From Fictibacillus arsenicus (GTDB lineage Bacteria > Bacillota > Bacilli > Bacillales > Fictibacillaceae), in NCBI RefSeq assembly GCF_001642935.1, contig NZ_CP016761.1, forward strand, positions 2,976,001 through 3,040,000: a DNA stretch of 64,000 nucleotides, written 5' to 3'. Both the position numbers and the translations under genes were made by a program. Position 1 is the stretch's first letter; each line of letters starts with the position of its first letter. This document shows positions 44,472 through 53,276 of the stretch, one piece after another. The notes beneath the pieces were generated by a model, which did not search any database, was not told the DNA's origin, and saw only the letters and a list, made by a program, of their open reading frames with translations.

Positions 44472-44828
44472 TTAGCATTCCTCAGGACTACCGGCATTTG
44501 TTGCTGTACGGAATGATGATCCGCAGCCGCACGAAGCGATGGCATTTGGATTTGTAATCGTAAATCCTCCGCCCATCATATTTTGTTTAAAATCAATAAC
44601 AGTGCCTTTTAACACTTTGGCACTTTCTTCATCTACAACGACGCGGATACCTTCAATCATTTCTTCTTGGTCGGAGTCGGCAAGGTCACTATCGAATCCC
44701 ATTCCGTATGATAGCCCTGTACATCCTCCGCCTTTTACAGCAACACGAAGAAATTGGTTTTTATCTTCTTCATCAGCCAGCATTTCCTTGATTCTGCTTG
44801 CTGCACTTTCAGTAATTTCAATGATCAT
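44472..44828 (-). CDS. yutM: HesB/IscA-type iron-sulfur carrier (YutM)
   Basis: The 118-residue A-type carrier holds a nascent Fe-S cluster. Its three ligands are Cys in VKGGGCTGLSYGM (about 35) and the CGCG pair near the C-terminus (ASCGCGSSF). The C-terminal extension ends SPEEC. It is monocistronic. YutM is the Bacillus member of the ErpA/SufA group. Confidence 0.92.
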   Translation of the reverse strand: MIIEITESAASRIKEMLADEEDKNQFLRVAVKGGGCTGLSYGMGFDSDLADSDQEEMIEGIRVVVDEESAKVLKGTVIDFKQNMMGGGFTITNPNAIASCGCGSSFRTATNAGSPEEC

Positions 44829-44907
44829 TCATTTTCACTCCTTTTAAAAGGATTATGACTTTAGTATACCGTTTCCGATATAAGCTCTCAAGGTATCGGC
44901 TTTGGTA

Positions 44908-45087
44908 CTATTTTTCGTTAAGCTGCAACTGCATAATTTTATTATGAGTTTCATCAATTTTTTTACTATATTTTAAAACCATAGGATGCTGTATTCCAAA
45001 AGTATTTGCTGTTTGTATCATCTTATTTCGCAGACTTTCTAATTGTTCTATTTTTTCTAGTCTAGCGGCAGCTGATGTGGCTTTCAT
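44908..45087 (-). CDS. Spo0E-like aspartyl-phosphate phosphatase
   Basis: ATG 45087, with GGAG 8 nt upstream, gives 59 residues. The two-helix hairpin has the family pattern ESLRNKMIQTANTFGIQHPM and VLKYSKKIDETHNKI. The core SQELD motif of Spo0E is SKKID here: Asp kept, Gln and Glu-Leu changed. Spo0E proteins remove phosphate from Spo0A-P and delay sporulation; with the altered motif its activity is uncertain. Confidence 0.7.
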   Translation of the reverse strand: MKATSAAARLEKIEQLESLRNKMIQTANTFGIQHPMVLKYSKKIDETHNKIMQLQLNEK

Positions 45088-45220
45088 TTTCGTCACTCCA
45101 CTCTTATATTTAAGACAAGTAAGGTATATCTATTTTACAGTTATTTCAATTAATAGACAATAAACCCTTAATAAAAAAACTATTTTTTTGTATTGGAAAG
45201 TTTTTATAAAAGTGACTTCC

Positions 45221-45419
45221 TTGTCCAAATGTATGATTAGGCTTATAATGAAAAAAGCATCTTAATGCCTGAATAGGCTTGTTTTTTAGATTATCTTTTA
45301 ATTCCTTATTTTACATAGTATTCGTAAAGTCTTTGTAAAAGGAGAGCATAGTCTCTGCGAAGATCCAAAAATTTAAAAATCATCCGAACATTTCGCTAGA
45401 AAATTAGGGGGATAAAAAC
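45221..45419 (+). promoter_or_regulatory. promoter and long leader of mqnE
   Basis: TTGTCC, 17 nt, TATAAT (45221-45249) is a sigma-A promoter. It leaves a leader of about 165 nt before the mqnE ATG. The leader has a small hairpin (GCCTGAATAGGC) followed by TTGTTTTTT near 45268-45287 that could be an attenuator, then GGAGAGCATAGTCTCT. I do not recognise a known riboswitch. The rest of the 45097-45220 gap is AT-rich without visible features. Confidence 0.45.
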
Positions 45420-46517
45420 ATGGCAAATATTTTAACGTTCGATACTCGAATGGAAGCAATTGCAGAGAAAGTTAAACATGGTGAACGTCTTACAATAGAA
45501 GATGGTTTGTATCTATATGAAACTGACGATTTGTTATCTGTAGCGTCACTCGCAAATGAAGTGAACCGTCAAAAAAACGGAGATCATGTCTATTTCATCG
45601 AAAACCTTTATATCAATCCAACAAACGTTTGTGAAGCGACTTGCAGCTTCTGCGGATTCAAACGCAAGCCTGGAGAAGAAGGCGCCTATACAATGAATGA
45701 TGAACAACTTTTAGAGTATGTTCAAAAACGCTGGAATGACAATATCCGTGAGTTCCACATCGTTGGCGGACACAATCACGAAGTTCCATTTGATTACTAT
45801 TTAAATACGGTCAGCACATTGAAAAAGCACTATCCTCAAGTAACTGTAAAAGCATATACTGGGGCTGAAATTGAATTCTTCTCTAGAATTGCTGGTATTT
45901 CAATGAAAGAAGCATTGCAGGAGCTTATCAAAGCCGGCCTTGATACGATGCCAGGCGGAGGAGCTGAAATCCTTACTGAACGATATCGTCTGAAAATGAG
46001 TCCTGACAAAGCTTCAACTGATCAATGGCTTGAAGCCCATGAAATTGCACATGGATTAGGACTGAAGACACACGCAACTATGTTATACGGTTCTATTGAA
46101 ACAAAAGAAGAGCGCCTGATTCATATGGATCGCCTGCGCCAGCTTCAAGACGTAACGAACGGTTTCATGGTATTCATTCCGCTTGCTATGCAGCCTCGTA
46201 CACAATCGATGGGCTTAACGAGAAGAACATCTGCTTTTGATGATATGAGAACGATGGCAATTAGCCGTCTCATGCTGGATAACTTTGACCACATTAAAGC
46301 GTATTGGATCAATATCGGCGTACAGCTTACACAAATGGCTCTTACCTTTGGATCAGATGATATCCATGGAACACTGATCGAAGAACGCATCTCACATGCT
46401 GTTGGTGCTTTAACATCGGCTGGTATTACTCGTAAAGAACTCGTTCACTTAATAAAAACGGCAAATAAAGTGCCAGTTGAACGTGATACATTCTATAACA
46501 TCATCCAAAAATATTAA
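45420..46517 (+). CDS. mqnE: aminofutalosine synthase
   Basis: The 365-residue radical-SAM enzyme joins 3-[(1-carboxyvinyl)oxy]benzoate and SAM to make aminofutalosine in the futalosine route to menaquinone. The 4Fe-4S motif CEATCSFCGF (about 70-79) is the CxxxCxxC signature; HIVGGHNHEVPFDYY and IPLAMQPRTQSMGL are typical of MqnE rather than MqnC. The start has a GGGGGA site upstream. No other mqn gene is in the window. Most Bacillus use the men route; use of the futalosine route is patchy in the family. Confidence 0.92.
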   Translation: MANILTFDTRMEAIAEKVKHGERLTIEDGLYLYETDDLLSVASLANEVNRQKNGDHVYFIENLYINPTNVCEATCSFCGFKRKPGEEGAYTMNDEQLLEYVQKRWNDNIREFHIVGGHNHEVPFDYYLNTVSTLKKHYPQVTVKAYTGAEIEFFSRIAGISMKEALQELIKAGLDTMPGGGAEILTERYRLKMSPDKASTDQWLEAHEIAHGLGLKTHATMLYGSIETKEERLIHMDRLRQLQDVTNGFMVFIPLAMQPRTQSMGLTRRTSAFDDMRTMAISRLMLDNFDHIKAYWINIGVQLTQMALTFGSDDIHGTLIEERISHAVGALTSAGITRKELVHLIKTANKVPVERDTFYNIIQKY

Positions 46518-46527
46518 TTAATGAAGA

Positions 46528-46562
46528 AAGCCCGACTACATTTATTTGTAGTCGGGCTTATT
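46528..46562. terminator. bidirectional terminator
   Basis: AAGCCCGACTACA/TGTAGTCGGGCTT stem; serves mqnE and, through the array, probably dapF. Confidence 0.85.
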
Positions 46563-46572
46563 ATTTAGCATT

Positions 46573-46733
46573 AGCTGTCTTTTACGGTACGTGTTTTTTT
46601 ATTTATTACACGTTTGCTCATTGTTGGCCGGTTTTCGCTCAAAATATACGATCTTCGCTCAGACTATGCGGATTATCGCTCAAAATTTTCGTTCTACGCT
46701 CAAACAAGGTCTATTTTCGCTCAGACTGTCATT
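46573..46733. repeat. header I plus TTTCGCTCA array between mqnE and dapF
   Basis: Header ACGGTACGTG...ACACGTTTGC (46584-46617) is followed by six units with CGCTCA (TTTCGCTCA, CTTCGCTCA, TATCGCTCA, CTACGCTCA) spaced about 20 nt. It ends 4 nt from the dapF stop. Clear terminal inverted repeats are not seen; AGCTGTCTTTTACGG may be a left-end remnant. Confidence 0.65.
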
Positions 46734-46736
46734 GTC

Positions 46737-47600
46737 CTATTTTAAAAGGTATTCACCTGTACAGATGACTTCTGCTGGACCTGTCATTAACACATCCCCG
46801 TCATTCTGCCAATTAATAATTAGGTCACCACCAGCCAAATGAACGGTAATATCAGTATTTTTTTCAGATTTCCCGTTTAAAATAGCTGCTACTGCAGCTG
46901 CACATGCTCCTGTGCCACAAGCTTGTGTGATTCCGGAACCTCTTTCCCAAACTCTAAAGTGCATCTCATTTTCGGAAATGCTCTCTACGAACTCTGCATT
47001 TACCCAATCAGGAAACATGGCATCCTTCTCAATTACTGGACCGAGCGAGTGTAATGGCGCTTCATTTATGTTATCAACAAAGAAAATTGCATGGGGATTT
47101 CCCATGGATACGGCTGTCATATACATTGTATGATCACTAAAAGTAACACGCTCATTTATTACGTGGTCTTTTCCAGAAAATCCTTTTACGGGAATTTGCT
47201 CCGGCTGGAGAATCGGATTTCCCATGTTAACTGTAACTAAAGATACATTATTTTGATCATTTAAGGAGACCTTCGCTGTGACGAGTCCCCCAAGCGTTTC
47301 AATTTGGAATTCCTCTTCCTCAACAATGCCATTTTCATAAGCATATTTAGCCACACAGCGGAGACCGTTACCGCAGTTTTTTGCTTCTGAACCATCGTTA
47401 TTAAATATCCTCATTTTAACCGGTGCTTTTTCACTCGGACAAATTAAAATCATCCCGTCTGACCCGATTCCTGTATAAGGATTTGATACCGCAACAGCAA
47501 GATCTGCCAGGTCAGCTTCTGCAATTGTTTCCTCAAACATGTTCACATAGATATAATTATTTCCGAGTCCATGCATTTTTGTGAATTTCAGCTTCTTCAT
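46737..47600 (-). CDS. dapF: diaminopimelate epimerase
   Basis: The 287-residue enzyme turns LL- into meso-diaminopimelate for lysine and peptidoglycan. The two catalytic Cys are in [17 protein letters not shown] (about 76) and [16 protein letters not shown] (about 229), the pair expected for this PLP-free racemase. It starts [21 protein letters not shown] small Cys-rich protein gene lies 17 nt upstream. Confidence 0.96.
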   Translation of the reverse strand: MKKLKFTKMHGLGNNYIYVNMFEETIAEADLADLAVAVSNPYTGIGSDGMILICPSEKAPVKMRIFNNDGSEAKNCGNGLRCVAKYAYENGIVEEEEFQIETLGGLVTAKVSLNDQNNVSLVTVNMGNPILQPEQIPVKGFSGKDHVINERVTFSDHTMYMTAVSMGNPHAIFFVDNINEAPLHSLGPVIEKDAMFPDWVNAEFVESISENEMHFRVWERGSGITQACGTGACAAAVAAILNGKSEKNTDITVHLAGGDLIINWQNDGDVLMTGPAEVICTGEYLLK

Positions 47601-47617
47601 GATTTATTTAAAGCTCC

Positions 47618-47860
47618 TTATTGTTGACCTCTTAATTTTTCATCTGTATAAAAATAATCGTCATCAGCATTAAGTATTGTAAGCTTTCCGTGACAGCACG
47701 GCATGATCAACCGCTGCTTTACGCCTTCTTTTGCAAGCTCCATCTGCTCTTCTTTAAAACTTGTAAGCACGTTGTCACTTTTACAAAAAGGACACTCGGC
47801 GATATAGATGTCATTCATCATTCGTTCATAAGGCCATGTATATTCAAAGGTTATTTTCAT
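47618..47860 (-). CDS. small Cys-containing protein upstream of dapF
   Basis: ATG 47860, with AGAGGA 8 nt upstream, gives 80 residues. CPFCKSDNVL and MPCCHGKLTI could bind zinc. A basic-acidic middle (KEEQMELAKEGVKQRL) joins them. The 17-nt gap to dapF implies one operon. Function unknown. Confidence 0.7.
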   Translation of the reverse strand: MKITFEYTWPYERMMNDIYIAECPFCKSDNVLTSFKEEQMELAKEGVKQRLIMPCCHGKLTILNADDDYFYTDEKLRGQQ

Positions 47861-47961
47861 GTGATTCATCCTCTATTTGGAAGGTGTGATAATTGCATTA
47901 TCATTCACAATTAACATTTTTTAAAGTATAATAGGTCATGTAACAAAATACAATAGCGATC

Positions 47962-48110
47962 CATCTTCGGGGCAGGGTGAAATTCCCGACCGGCGGTAAT
48001 TGAAGATTCCCTCTTCATCAGCCCGTGAGCGGAAAAATTCAGCAATGAATTTTTCATGCTGATCTGGTGTAACTCCAGAGCCGACAGTATAGTCTGGATG
48101 GGAGAAGATG
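47962..48110 (+). ncRNA. FMN riboswitch (RFN element)
   Basis: All signature blocks are present: ATCTTCGGGGCAGGGTGAAA, TTCCCGACCGGCGGTAAT, AGCCCGTGAGC, GATCTGGTGTAACTCCAGA, GCCGACAGTATAGTCTGG and closing GGGAGAAGAT. It should bind FMN and lower ribU expression when FMN is plentiful. A terminator lies between it and ribU. Confidence 0.96.
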
Positions 48111-48213
48111 TTGGTACAGCGGTTCATTTTATAAAATTGAACCCTTTGTTTAAGTACGCATTTTAAACTCTAAAATGCTTCTTTCTCATGCTGTTCTTCA
48201 TACACTAACTCCC

Positions 48214-48245
48214 TTAGACCATTTTTTTGGCTAAGGTTTTTTTGT
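48214..48245 (+). terminator. riboswitch-controlled terminator
   Basis: CCTTAGACC/GGCTAAGG stem followed by seven or more T, upstream of ribU; the expected expression platform of the FMN riboswitch. Confidence 0.8.
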
Positions 48246-48310
48246 GTGATACAGGCTGTGCTGCATTTGAAATCATTAGATGGCGCAAGACAAAAAGAGG
48301 AGAGATTTCA

Positions 48311-48889
48311 ATGCAAAAGGGAAAAATCAAACAAATGGTAGCTGTATCAATGCTCAGCACAATTGCATATCTGCTGATGATGCTCGACTTTCCATTTCCG
48401 GGGCTTCCACCATTCTTAAAAATCGACTTTAGTGAAGTTCCCGCACTGCTGGCGGCCATAATCTTTGGGCCAATTGCTGGTATCATGGTTGAAGGAATCA
48501 AAAACACGCTGCACTATGGTATTGTAGGAAGCTTTACGGGTGTTCCAGTCGGACAGCTCGCTAATTTTATTGCAGGTGTACTGTTTATTCTTCCAGTTTC
48601 GTACTTATTCCGTAAAAAACATACGGTTAAACGTCTTTCAGGCGGGTTGATTTTAGGAACAGCTTTAATGACATTAACGATGGGATTCCTTAATTATATT
48701 ATTATCCTGCCGGCATATACCTGGTTCCTTGGTGCTGAGCCGATGTCCAGTCAGATGATGATGGACCTGATCATCAAAGGGATCACACCATTTAACCTAA
48801 TAAAGGGTACGATCATTACTTTATTGTTTTTAGCTTTATACAATAGAATGAAGCCTTGGGTGATGAAACAAATTGCTCAGCAGGCTTAA
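48311..48889 (+). CDS. ribU: riboflavin ECF transporter S component
   Basis: ATG 48311 after GAGGAGAG gives 192 residues with six membrane helices. FPGLPPFLKIDFSEVPALLA is the conserved RibU stretch, followed by GPIAGIMVEGIKNTLHYGI. RibU captures riboflavin outside and works with the shared EcfAA'T module encoded elsewhere. The FMN riboswitch upstream confirms the vitamin. Confidence 0.95.
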   Translation: MQKGKIKQMVAVSMLSTIAYLLMMLDFPFPGLPPFLKIDFSEVPALLAAIIFGPIAGIMVEGIKNTLHYGIVGSFTGVPVGQLANFIAGVLFILPVSYLFRKKHTVKRLSGGLILGTALMTLTMGFLNYIIILPAYTWFLGAEPMSSQMMMDLIIKGITPFNLIKGTIITLLFLALYNRMKPWVMKQIAQQA

Positions 48890-48900
48890 TATAATAGATA

Positions 48901-48937
48901 AAACCGTTGCGTTCATTAGTTACGCAGCGGTTTTTTT
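48901..48937. terminator. terminator after ribU
   Basis: AAACCG-TGCGT/ACGCA-CGGTTTTTTT stem. Confidence 0.8.
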
Positions 48938-48949
48938 GGTTTGAGGAAG

Positions 48950-49075
48950 AGCTGTCGATATTTGTCCAGGAAAGTCGACTCGTGGATAAACAGCCCAAAC
49001 TTTTGGATTCGAACCTAAAACTTTTGGATTCAAGGTCAAAATTTCTGGATTCCTGCTTTTCTGCACCTTATCACT
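48950..49075 (-). repeat. family II-type element with GGATTC 21-nt array (inverted)
   Basis: On the minus strand three GAATCCAAAA-type units exactly 21 nt apart are followed by ATCCACGAGTCGACTTTCCT and GGACAAATATCGAC, the same tail as at 39713 and 63414. It lies between the terminators of ribU and nupC. Confidence 0.6.
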
Positions 49076-49089
49076 CAATCCATTAAACC

Positions 49090-49122
49090 AAAAAAAAGAC
49101 GCTCAAGCATGCGCTTGAGCAT
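49090..49122 (-). terminator. terminator after nupC
   Basis: GCTCAAGC/GCTTGAGC stem with a T run on the minus strand. Confidence 0.75.
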
Positions 49123-49136
49123 CATTATAAAAAATT

Positions 49137-50351
49137 TTATAGAATGAACATACCAGCGATTGCACCGCTTAGTAAGTTTGCAATTGTAGCTGCAATTACT
49201 GCACGCATTCCTAATCTTGCGATGTCTGGACGACGGCTTGGTGCCATTGCTCCAAGTCCACCCAAAAGAATTGCGATAGATGAAAGGTTTGCGAAACCAC
49301 AAAGTGCAAAGCTGACAACTGCTACTGTTTTTTCCTTAAGTTCAGGAATCTGTGGTGCGAATTCAGAGTAAGCAACAAACTCATTCAATACAATCTTTTG
49401 ACCAATAAAAGTACCGGCTTTAACTGCTTCGTCCCATGGTACACCGATTACAAATGCGATTGGTGCAAATAGGTAGCCTAAGATTTGCTGAAGTGTTATA
49501 TCATAACCGAACCATCCGCCGATACCGCCAAGGATTCCGTTCACAAGAGCGATCAATGCGATGAAAGCAAGTAGCATTGCCCCGACGTTTAATGCGATTT
49601 GAAGCCCATCTCCAGCACCCTTTGCTGCAGCGTCGATTACATTTACTGTATCTTTATCACGTTCAAGCTTAATTTCACCCATTGTTTCTGGCTCTTCTGT
49701 TTCTGGAACAATGATTTTAGCAATCGCAAGTCCAGCTGGAGCACACATAAAGCTTGCTGCGATCAAGTACTCTAGTGGTACACCTAAAAGGTAGTATCCA
49801 ATTAGAACAGAACCTGCTACTGATGCTAGTCCACCAACCATAACTGCGAAAAGCTCAGATTGAGTTAAACGGTTCATATATGGACGAATTACTAGAGGTG
49901 CTTCAGTCTGACCTAAGAAAATGTTTGCAGTAGCACTCATAGATTCGGCTTTACTTGTTCTTAGAAGCTTAGATAAAGCTCCACCTAAAATTCTTACAAC
50001 CCATTGCATGATACCTAGATAGTAAAGAACTGAGATTAAAGAAGAGAAGAAAATGATTACTGTTAACACTTGAAATGCAAAAATGAATCCTTTTCCTTCT
50101 GCTGGAATCATGCTTCCAAACAAGAAAGTAATTCCTTCGTTCGCATAAGCAACAACGTTAGAAACTTTTTCCGACACGCCTTGCAATGCTTTTTTTCCAG
50201 CATCCCATTTTAATACGATCAATGCGAATGCAACTTGAATAGCTAAAGCACCTAGTACTGTTCTCCAGTTAATCGCTTTCTTATTTTGAGAAAGTAAGAA
50301 TGCGATTACAAGAAGTACTAGCATACCGCCTAATCCCCATAAAATTTGCAT
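49137..50351 (-). CDS. nupC: CNT-family nucleoside:cation symporter
   Basis: ATG 50351, with AAAGGGG 9 nt upstream, gives 404 residues. About nine helices are visible. LGQTEAPLVIRPYMNRLTQS and AGSVLIGYYLLGVPLEYLIA carry the CNT nucleoside-binding motifs, with EFVAYSEFAPQIPELKEKT in the second half and FALCGFANLSSIAILLGGLG near the end. It imports nucleosides with H+ or Na+. A cre-like site overlaps the leader. Confidence 0.92.
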   Translation of the reverse strand: MQILWGLGGMLVLLVIAFLLSQNKKAINWRTVLGALAIQVAFALIVLKWDAGKKALQGVSEKVSNVVAYANEGITFLFGSMIPAEGKGFIFAFQVLTVIIFFSSLISVLYYLGIMQWVVRILGGALSKLLRTSKAESMSATANIFLGQTEAPLVIRPYMNRLTQSELFAVMVGGLASVAGSVLIGYYLLGVPLEYLIAASFMCAPAGLAIAKIIVPETEEPETMGEIKLERDKDTVNVIDAAAKGAGDGLQIALNVGAMLLAFIALIALVNGILGGIGGWFGYDITLQQILGYLFAPIAFVIGVPWDEAVKAGTFIGQKIVLNEFVAYSEFAPQIPELKEKTVAVVSFALCGFANLSSIAILLGGLGAMAPSRRPDIARLGMRAVIAATIANLLSGAIAGMFIL

Positions 50352-50380
50352 ATTGTTGTACACCCCTTTTGTAAGTTAGA

Positions 50381-50396
50381 AGAAAACGCTTTCTTT
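50381..50396. promoter_or_regulatory. cre-like site upstream of nupC
   Basis: AGAAAACGCTTTCTTT is close to the palindromic cre form TGAAAACGCTTTCA, 30 bp upstream of the start; CcpA control of nucleoside uptake is plausible. Confidence 0.45.
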
Positions 50397-50524
50397 TCAT
50401 GTAGTAGTTGTCAGACATCGAATGACTGACCCTTTAATAATGTAACAAATTTCGACAAAATTGCAATCCCTTTTTAAATATTTACACCTTAGATATTTTT
50501 CCCAATAAATAATGCCCTATCCAA

Positions 50525-50563
50525 TAAAAAAACAGCTTCTTCATCTAAATATGAGAAGCTGTT
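50525..50563 (-). terminator. terminator after yuzB
   Basis: AACAGCTTCT/AGAAGCTGTT stem with TTTTTTTA on the minus strand. Confidence 0.8.
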
Positions 50564-50564
50564 C

Positions 50565-50801
50565 CTAAAACATAAAGTTTTCATCTATATGATTGTAAAT
50601 ATTCTTTACGAGTTCTTCTGGAGACTCTCCATGGACAATATCCCCATTTACGAGAGCAAAAAGTGATTTTGCACATTGTCCGCAATAACCAAGACATCCA
50701 TATTCGATCACATCTAAATCATAATCTTTTTCTAATTCTTCAAGTGCTTTTTGAGCACCACTTGCTAAATTACTGACACAAAACTCAACAATCGGTCTCA
50801 T
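50565..50801 (-). CDS. yuzB: DUF1450 protein YuzB
   Basis: The 78-residue protein has Cys8 and the CLGYCGQC cluster (about 36-43), a small thioredoxin-like or [2Fe-2S]-like pattern of the DUF1450 family. [20 protein letters not shown] is the conserved start. Function unknown. It is divergent from yutJ, as in B. subtilis. Confidence 0.9.
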   Translation of the reverse strand: MRPIVEFCVSNLASGAQKALEELEKDYDLDVIEYGCLGYCGQCAKSLFALVNGDIVHGESPEELVKNIYNHIDENFMF

Positions 50802-51029
50802 CTTTCATTTCACCTCTTAATGAATCCATCCTAACGGTTTATTGAAGACTAGTCAATGTAAACACATTGATTTTTCCACAAAAATAGTTGTGAATTTATA
50901 GCAAAGTGCTATACTTAAACATGTCAAAAACGTGAAATCGTTTACTTAAAGTATTTTAAGGTTATTGGTTAATATACACTACTATAAAAATAGATAAGAA
51001 TTGTCTTGAAAGAAAAGGGGAAATGACAA

Positions 51030-52094
51030 ATGAAGCACCTCGTTTTACTTGGCGGAGGATATGGAAATATGCGTGTGTTGAAGAGGCTTCTTAATTCCTC
51101 AGACCTCCCTGAAAACATTCAGCTTACACTCATTGACCGTGTGCCATATCATTGTTTAAAAACTGAATATTATGCACTGGCTGCCGGAACAATATCTGAT
51201 CACCATGTTCGTGTAACGTTTCCTGAGCACCCTCGCCTAAACATAAAATATGGTGAGGTAACAGGAATCGATATTAATGAGAAAAAAGTGCTTTTAAAAG
51301 ATCAGGACGATGTATCCTATGATGATCTTGTTATCGGACTTGGTTGTGAAGACAAGTATCATAATGTGCCAGGGGCCGATCAATTCACATTGAGTATTCA
51401 AACGATTGATAAGTCCCGCCACACATATCAAGTACTTAACAACTTACATGCTAATGCCGTTGTTGGTGTTGTTGGAGCAGGACTTTCTGGTGTTGAGCTA
51501 GCATCAGAACTTCGCGAAAGCCGCCCAGATTTATCAATTAAGCTGTTTGACCGTGGAGATATCATTCTTTCAGGATACAAAAAGAGATTAAGTAACTATG
51601 TTCAAAACTGGTTTGTAGAACATGGTGTTGAAGTAGTCAATAATTCTAATGTGACTAAAGTCGAAGAAGGCGCACTTTATAACCATGACGAGAAGGTAGA
51701 ATGTGATGCTATCGTATGGACAGCAGGCATTCAGCCAAGCCATATTGTTCGCGAACTAGATGTTGAAAAAGACAGTCAGGGCCGCGTCGTTTTAACGGAA
51801 CATCATCACCTTCCTTCTGAAGAACATGTTTATGTAGTTGGCGATTGCGCGAGTCTTCCTTATGCACCAAGCGCACAGCTGGCGGAGGAACAAGCAGAAC
51901 AGATCTCCCAAGTTCTATTAGCACGCTGGAACAATCAGCCGCTTCCTGAAATGAACGAGATCAAACTAAAAGGTGTTATGGGATCCCTTGGCAAAAAAAG
52001 CGGATTCGGCACGATGGGAAGCGCCGCGTTAATTGGCCGCGTACCACGCTTATTAAAGTCAGGTATCTTATGGCTATATAAATATCAGGTATAA
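51030..52094 (+). CDS. yutJ: NDH-2-like FAD oxidoreductase YutJ
   Basis: The 354-residue protein is a second member of the NDH-2 family: FAD motif LVLLGGGYGNMRVLKRLL (about 4-21), NADH motif VGVVGAGLSGVELASELRES (about 147-166), VYVVGDCASLPYAPSAQLAE. The usual quinone-side C-terminus is shorter than in YumB. Its electron acceptor is not known. The gap from 50802 to 51029 holds its promoter, without a clear operator. Confidence 0.88.
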   Translation: MKHLVLLGGGYGNMRVLKRLLNSSDLPENIQLTLIDRVPYHCLKTEYYALAAGTISDHHVRVTFPEHPRLNIKYGEVTGIDINEKKVLLKDQDDVSYDDLVIGLGCEDKYHNVPGADQFTLSIQTIDKSRHTYQVLNNLHANAVVGVVGAGLSGVELASELRESRPDLSIKLFDRGDIILSGYKKRLSNYVQNWFVEHGVEVVNNSNVTKVEEGALYNHDEKVECDAIVWTAGIQPSHIVRELDVEKDSQGRVVLTEHHHLPSEEHVYVVGDCASLPYAPSAQLAEEQAEQISQVLLARWNNQPLPEMNEIKLKGVMGSLGKKSGFGTMGSAALIGRVPRLLKSGILWLYKYQV

Positions 52095-52099
52095 ATGAT

Positions 52100-52136
52100 A
52101 AGCCGGCTAACAAATAGGTTAGCCGGCCTATTTTTG
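52100..52136. terminator. bidirectional terminator
   Basis: AGCCGGCTAAC/GTTAGCCGGC stem and T run after yutJ. Confidence 0.85.
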
Positions 52137-52151
52137 TTCGTACTTAAATTA

Positions 52152-52285
52152 TTTACGGTACGTGTTTTTATTTTTATTACACGTTCACGCAAGAATGATA
52201 AAGTTTCACGCGAACGAGTCCTCCTTTCACGCCAAACACCTTCTGTTTCACTCAGTAACCCCATCTTTTCGCGCTCCATGACGGT
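52152..52285. repeat. header I plus TTTCACGC 21-nt array
   Basis: Header ACGGTACGTG...ACACGTTCACGC is followed by TTTCACGCG, TTTCACGCC, TTTCACTCA and TTTTCGCGC, spaced exactly 21 nt. The array lies between the terminators at 52100 and 52343. It codes in one frame on the minus strand but has no ribosome site, so I treat it as a repeat. Confidence 0.65.
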
Positions 52286-52342
52286 TTTTTCATCTTGAAG
52301 TTCCCTATAGTGAGCTCGCAATTTTTCTAAATTCATAAAAAA

Positions 52343-52384
52343 ACAAAAAAAACACTAACGAACATTATTGGTGTACGTTAGTGT
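52343..52384 (-). terminator. terminator after Sm-like gene
   Basis: ACACTAACG/CGTTAGTGT stem with a long T run on the minus strand. Confidence 0.8.
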
Positions 52385-52399
52385 CAGCTTTCTTTATAA

Positions 52400-52711
52400 T
52401 TACCACCAAAAAGGGCGGAAACGGCGAATCCGGAAAAATGGAAATCCAAATATTCCAAAGCCCGGAAAGAATGGACCAACAAAGATGATACGGCTGTCAC
52501 GCTGTTCACTTTCACCAGGCATGATCATATACATATTATCCTGATCATAACTGTGAAGCTTACCATGATACACATTGCCATCATTCAATTCGATCGTAAC
52601 GTTCTGTCCCATATATTTTAGACAAAGATCATGATAATGATGGTGATAATGCCCCGCATGTGAAGATTCATCTTTAAACTGTTTACCTTTTGAAGGGTTC
52701 AACAATGGCAT
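52400..52711 (-). CDS. Sm-like domain protein with aromatic/Arg tail
   Basis: ATG 52711 (103 residues) follows AAAGGAGG by only 3 nt; an in-frame TTG at 52705 would have better spacing. A His-rich segment (HAGHYHHHYHDLC) is followed by an Sm/LSm-like stretch (MGQNVTIELNDGNVYHGKLH) and the tail FFPGFGIFGFPFFRIRRFRP with a WW end. The middle resembles short Hfq-type strands; RNA binding or spore-coat function are both possible. Not firmly recognised. Confidence 0.6.
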   Translation of the reverse strand: MPLLNPSKGKQFKDESSHAGHYHHHYHDLCLKYMGQNVTIELNDGNVYHGKLHSYDQDNMYMIMPGESEQRDSRIIFVGPFFPGFGIFGFPFFRIRRFRPFWW

Positions 52712-52794
52712 TTGCCTCCTTTTTTTCCATAACATCATATTCTAAAAAAAGTGACAAAGTATGTGTACAAACCCAATTCATAAAAAATAGGCGC

Positions 52795-53118
52795 TTAACT
52801 TACAGCGCCATATCCATTTTGTTCTATTATGCTATAGATAGTCTTTAAATTTGGGTTGCCTTCTGCAACTACCTCTCCGTCAATCACAACAACGGGATAA
52901 AAAAGGTCTTCTTCAATAATTCTTACTGAAAATGCTTGGTCTGCTTCATTTTCCGGCTTTTCCATATCTATATATAGCACTTGAAATACAGTGTTCGGAA
53001 ATTTTCTGGAGATTGCAGCTTCCAGCCATTCAGCAGTTTCTTTAGCTGATGGAAGGTGTACACAGCTCGCACATTTCTGCTCAGCACCATATACTTTAAT
53101 AATAAGTGAATTTTTCAT
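52795..53118 (-). CDS. yuzD: DUF1462 thioredoxin-like protein YuzD
   Basis: The 107-residue protein begins SLIIKVYGAEQKCASCVHLP with a CxxC motif (about 16-19) and ends with a Trx-like cis-Pro strand FYPVVVIDGEVVAEGNP. It belongs to DUF1462. Redox activity is likely but unproved. It is divergent from yutI, a conserved pair in Bacillus. Confidence 0.9.
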   Translation of the reverse strand: MKNSLIIKVYGAEQKCASCVHLPSAKETAEWLEAAISRKFPNTVFQVLYIDMEKPENEADQAFSVRIIEEDLFYPVVVIDGEVVAEGNPNLKTIYSIIEQNGYGAVS

Positions 53119-53276
53119 GAAGAATCACCTCAATGTATGCGCTTATTTGCTTCCATCATACCTTATTTTGTTAAAAAGAAAAAGGAGCAAATATCATGAT
53201 GCTTGCTCATGGATTTTTTATTCCATATCCCGTATACTAAAGGTAAGTTCTTTTTAAGAAAGGAGCCTTGATAGTT

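Noticed and set aside
47936-48127. Minus-strand open frame opposite the FMN riboswitch
   Set aside because: It lies wholly on the complement of the conserved riboswitch blocks.
52085-52336. Open frame on the minus strand over the 52.2-kb array, with a seven-residue period
   Set aside because: No convincing ribosome site, runs through the yutJ terminator and end, and the arrays at 25.5 and 46.6 kb are broken in the matching frame because units are 20 nt there.
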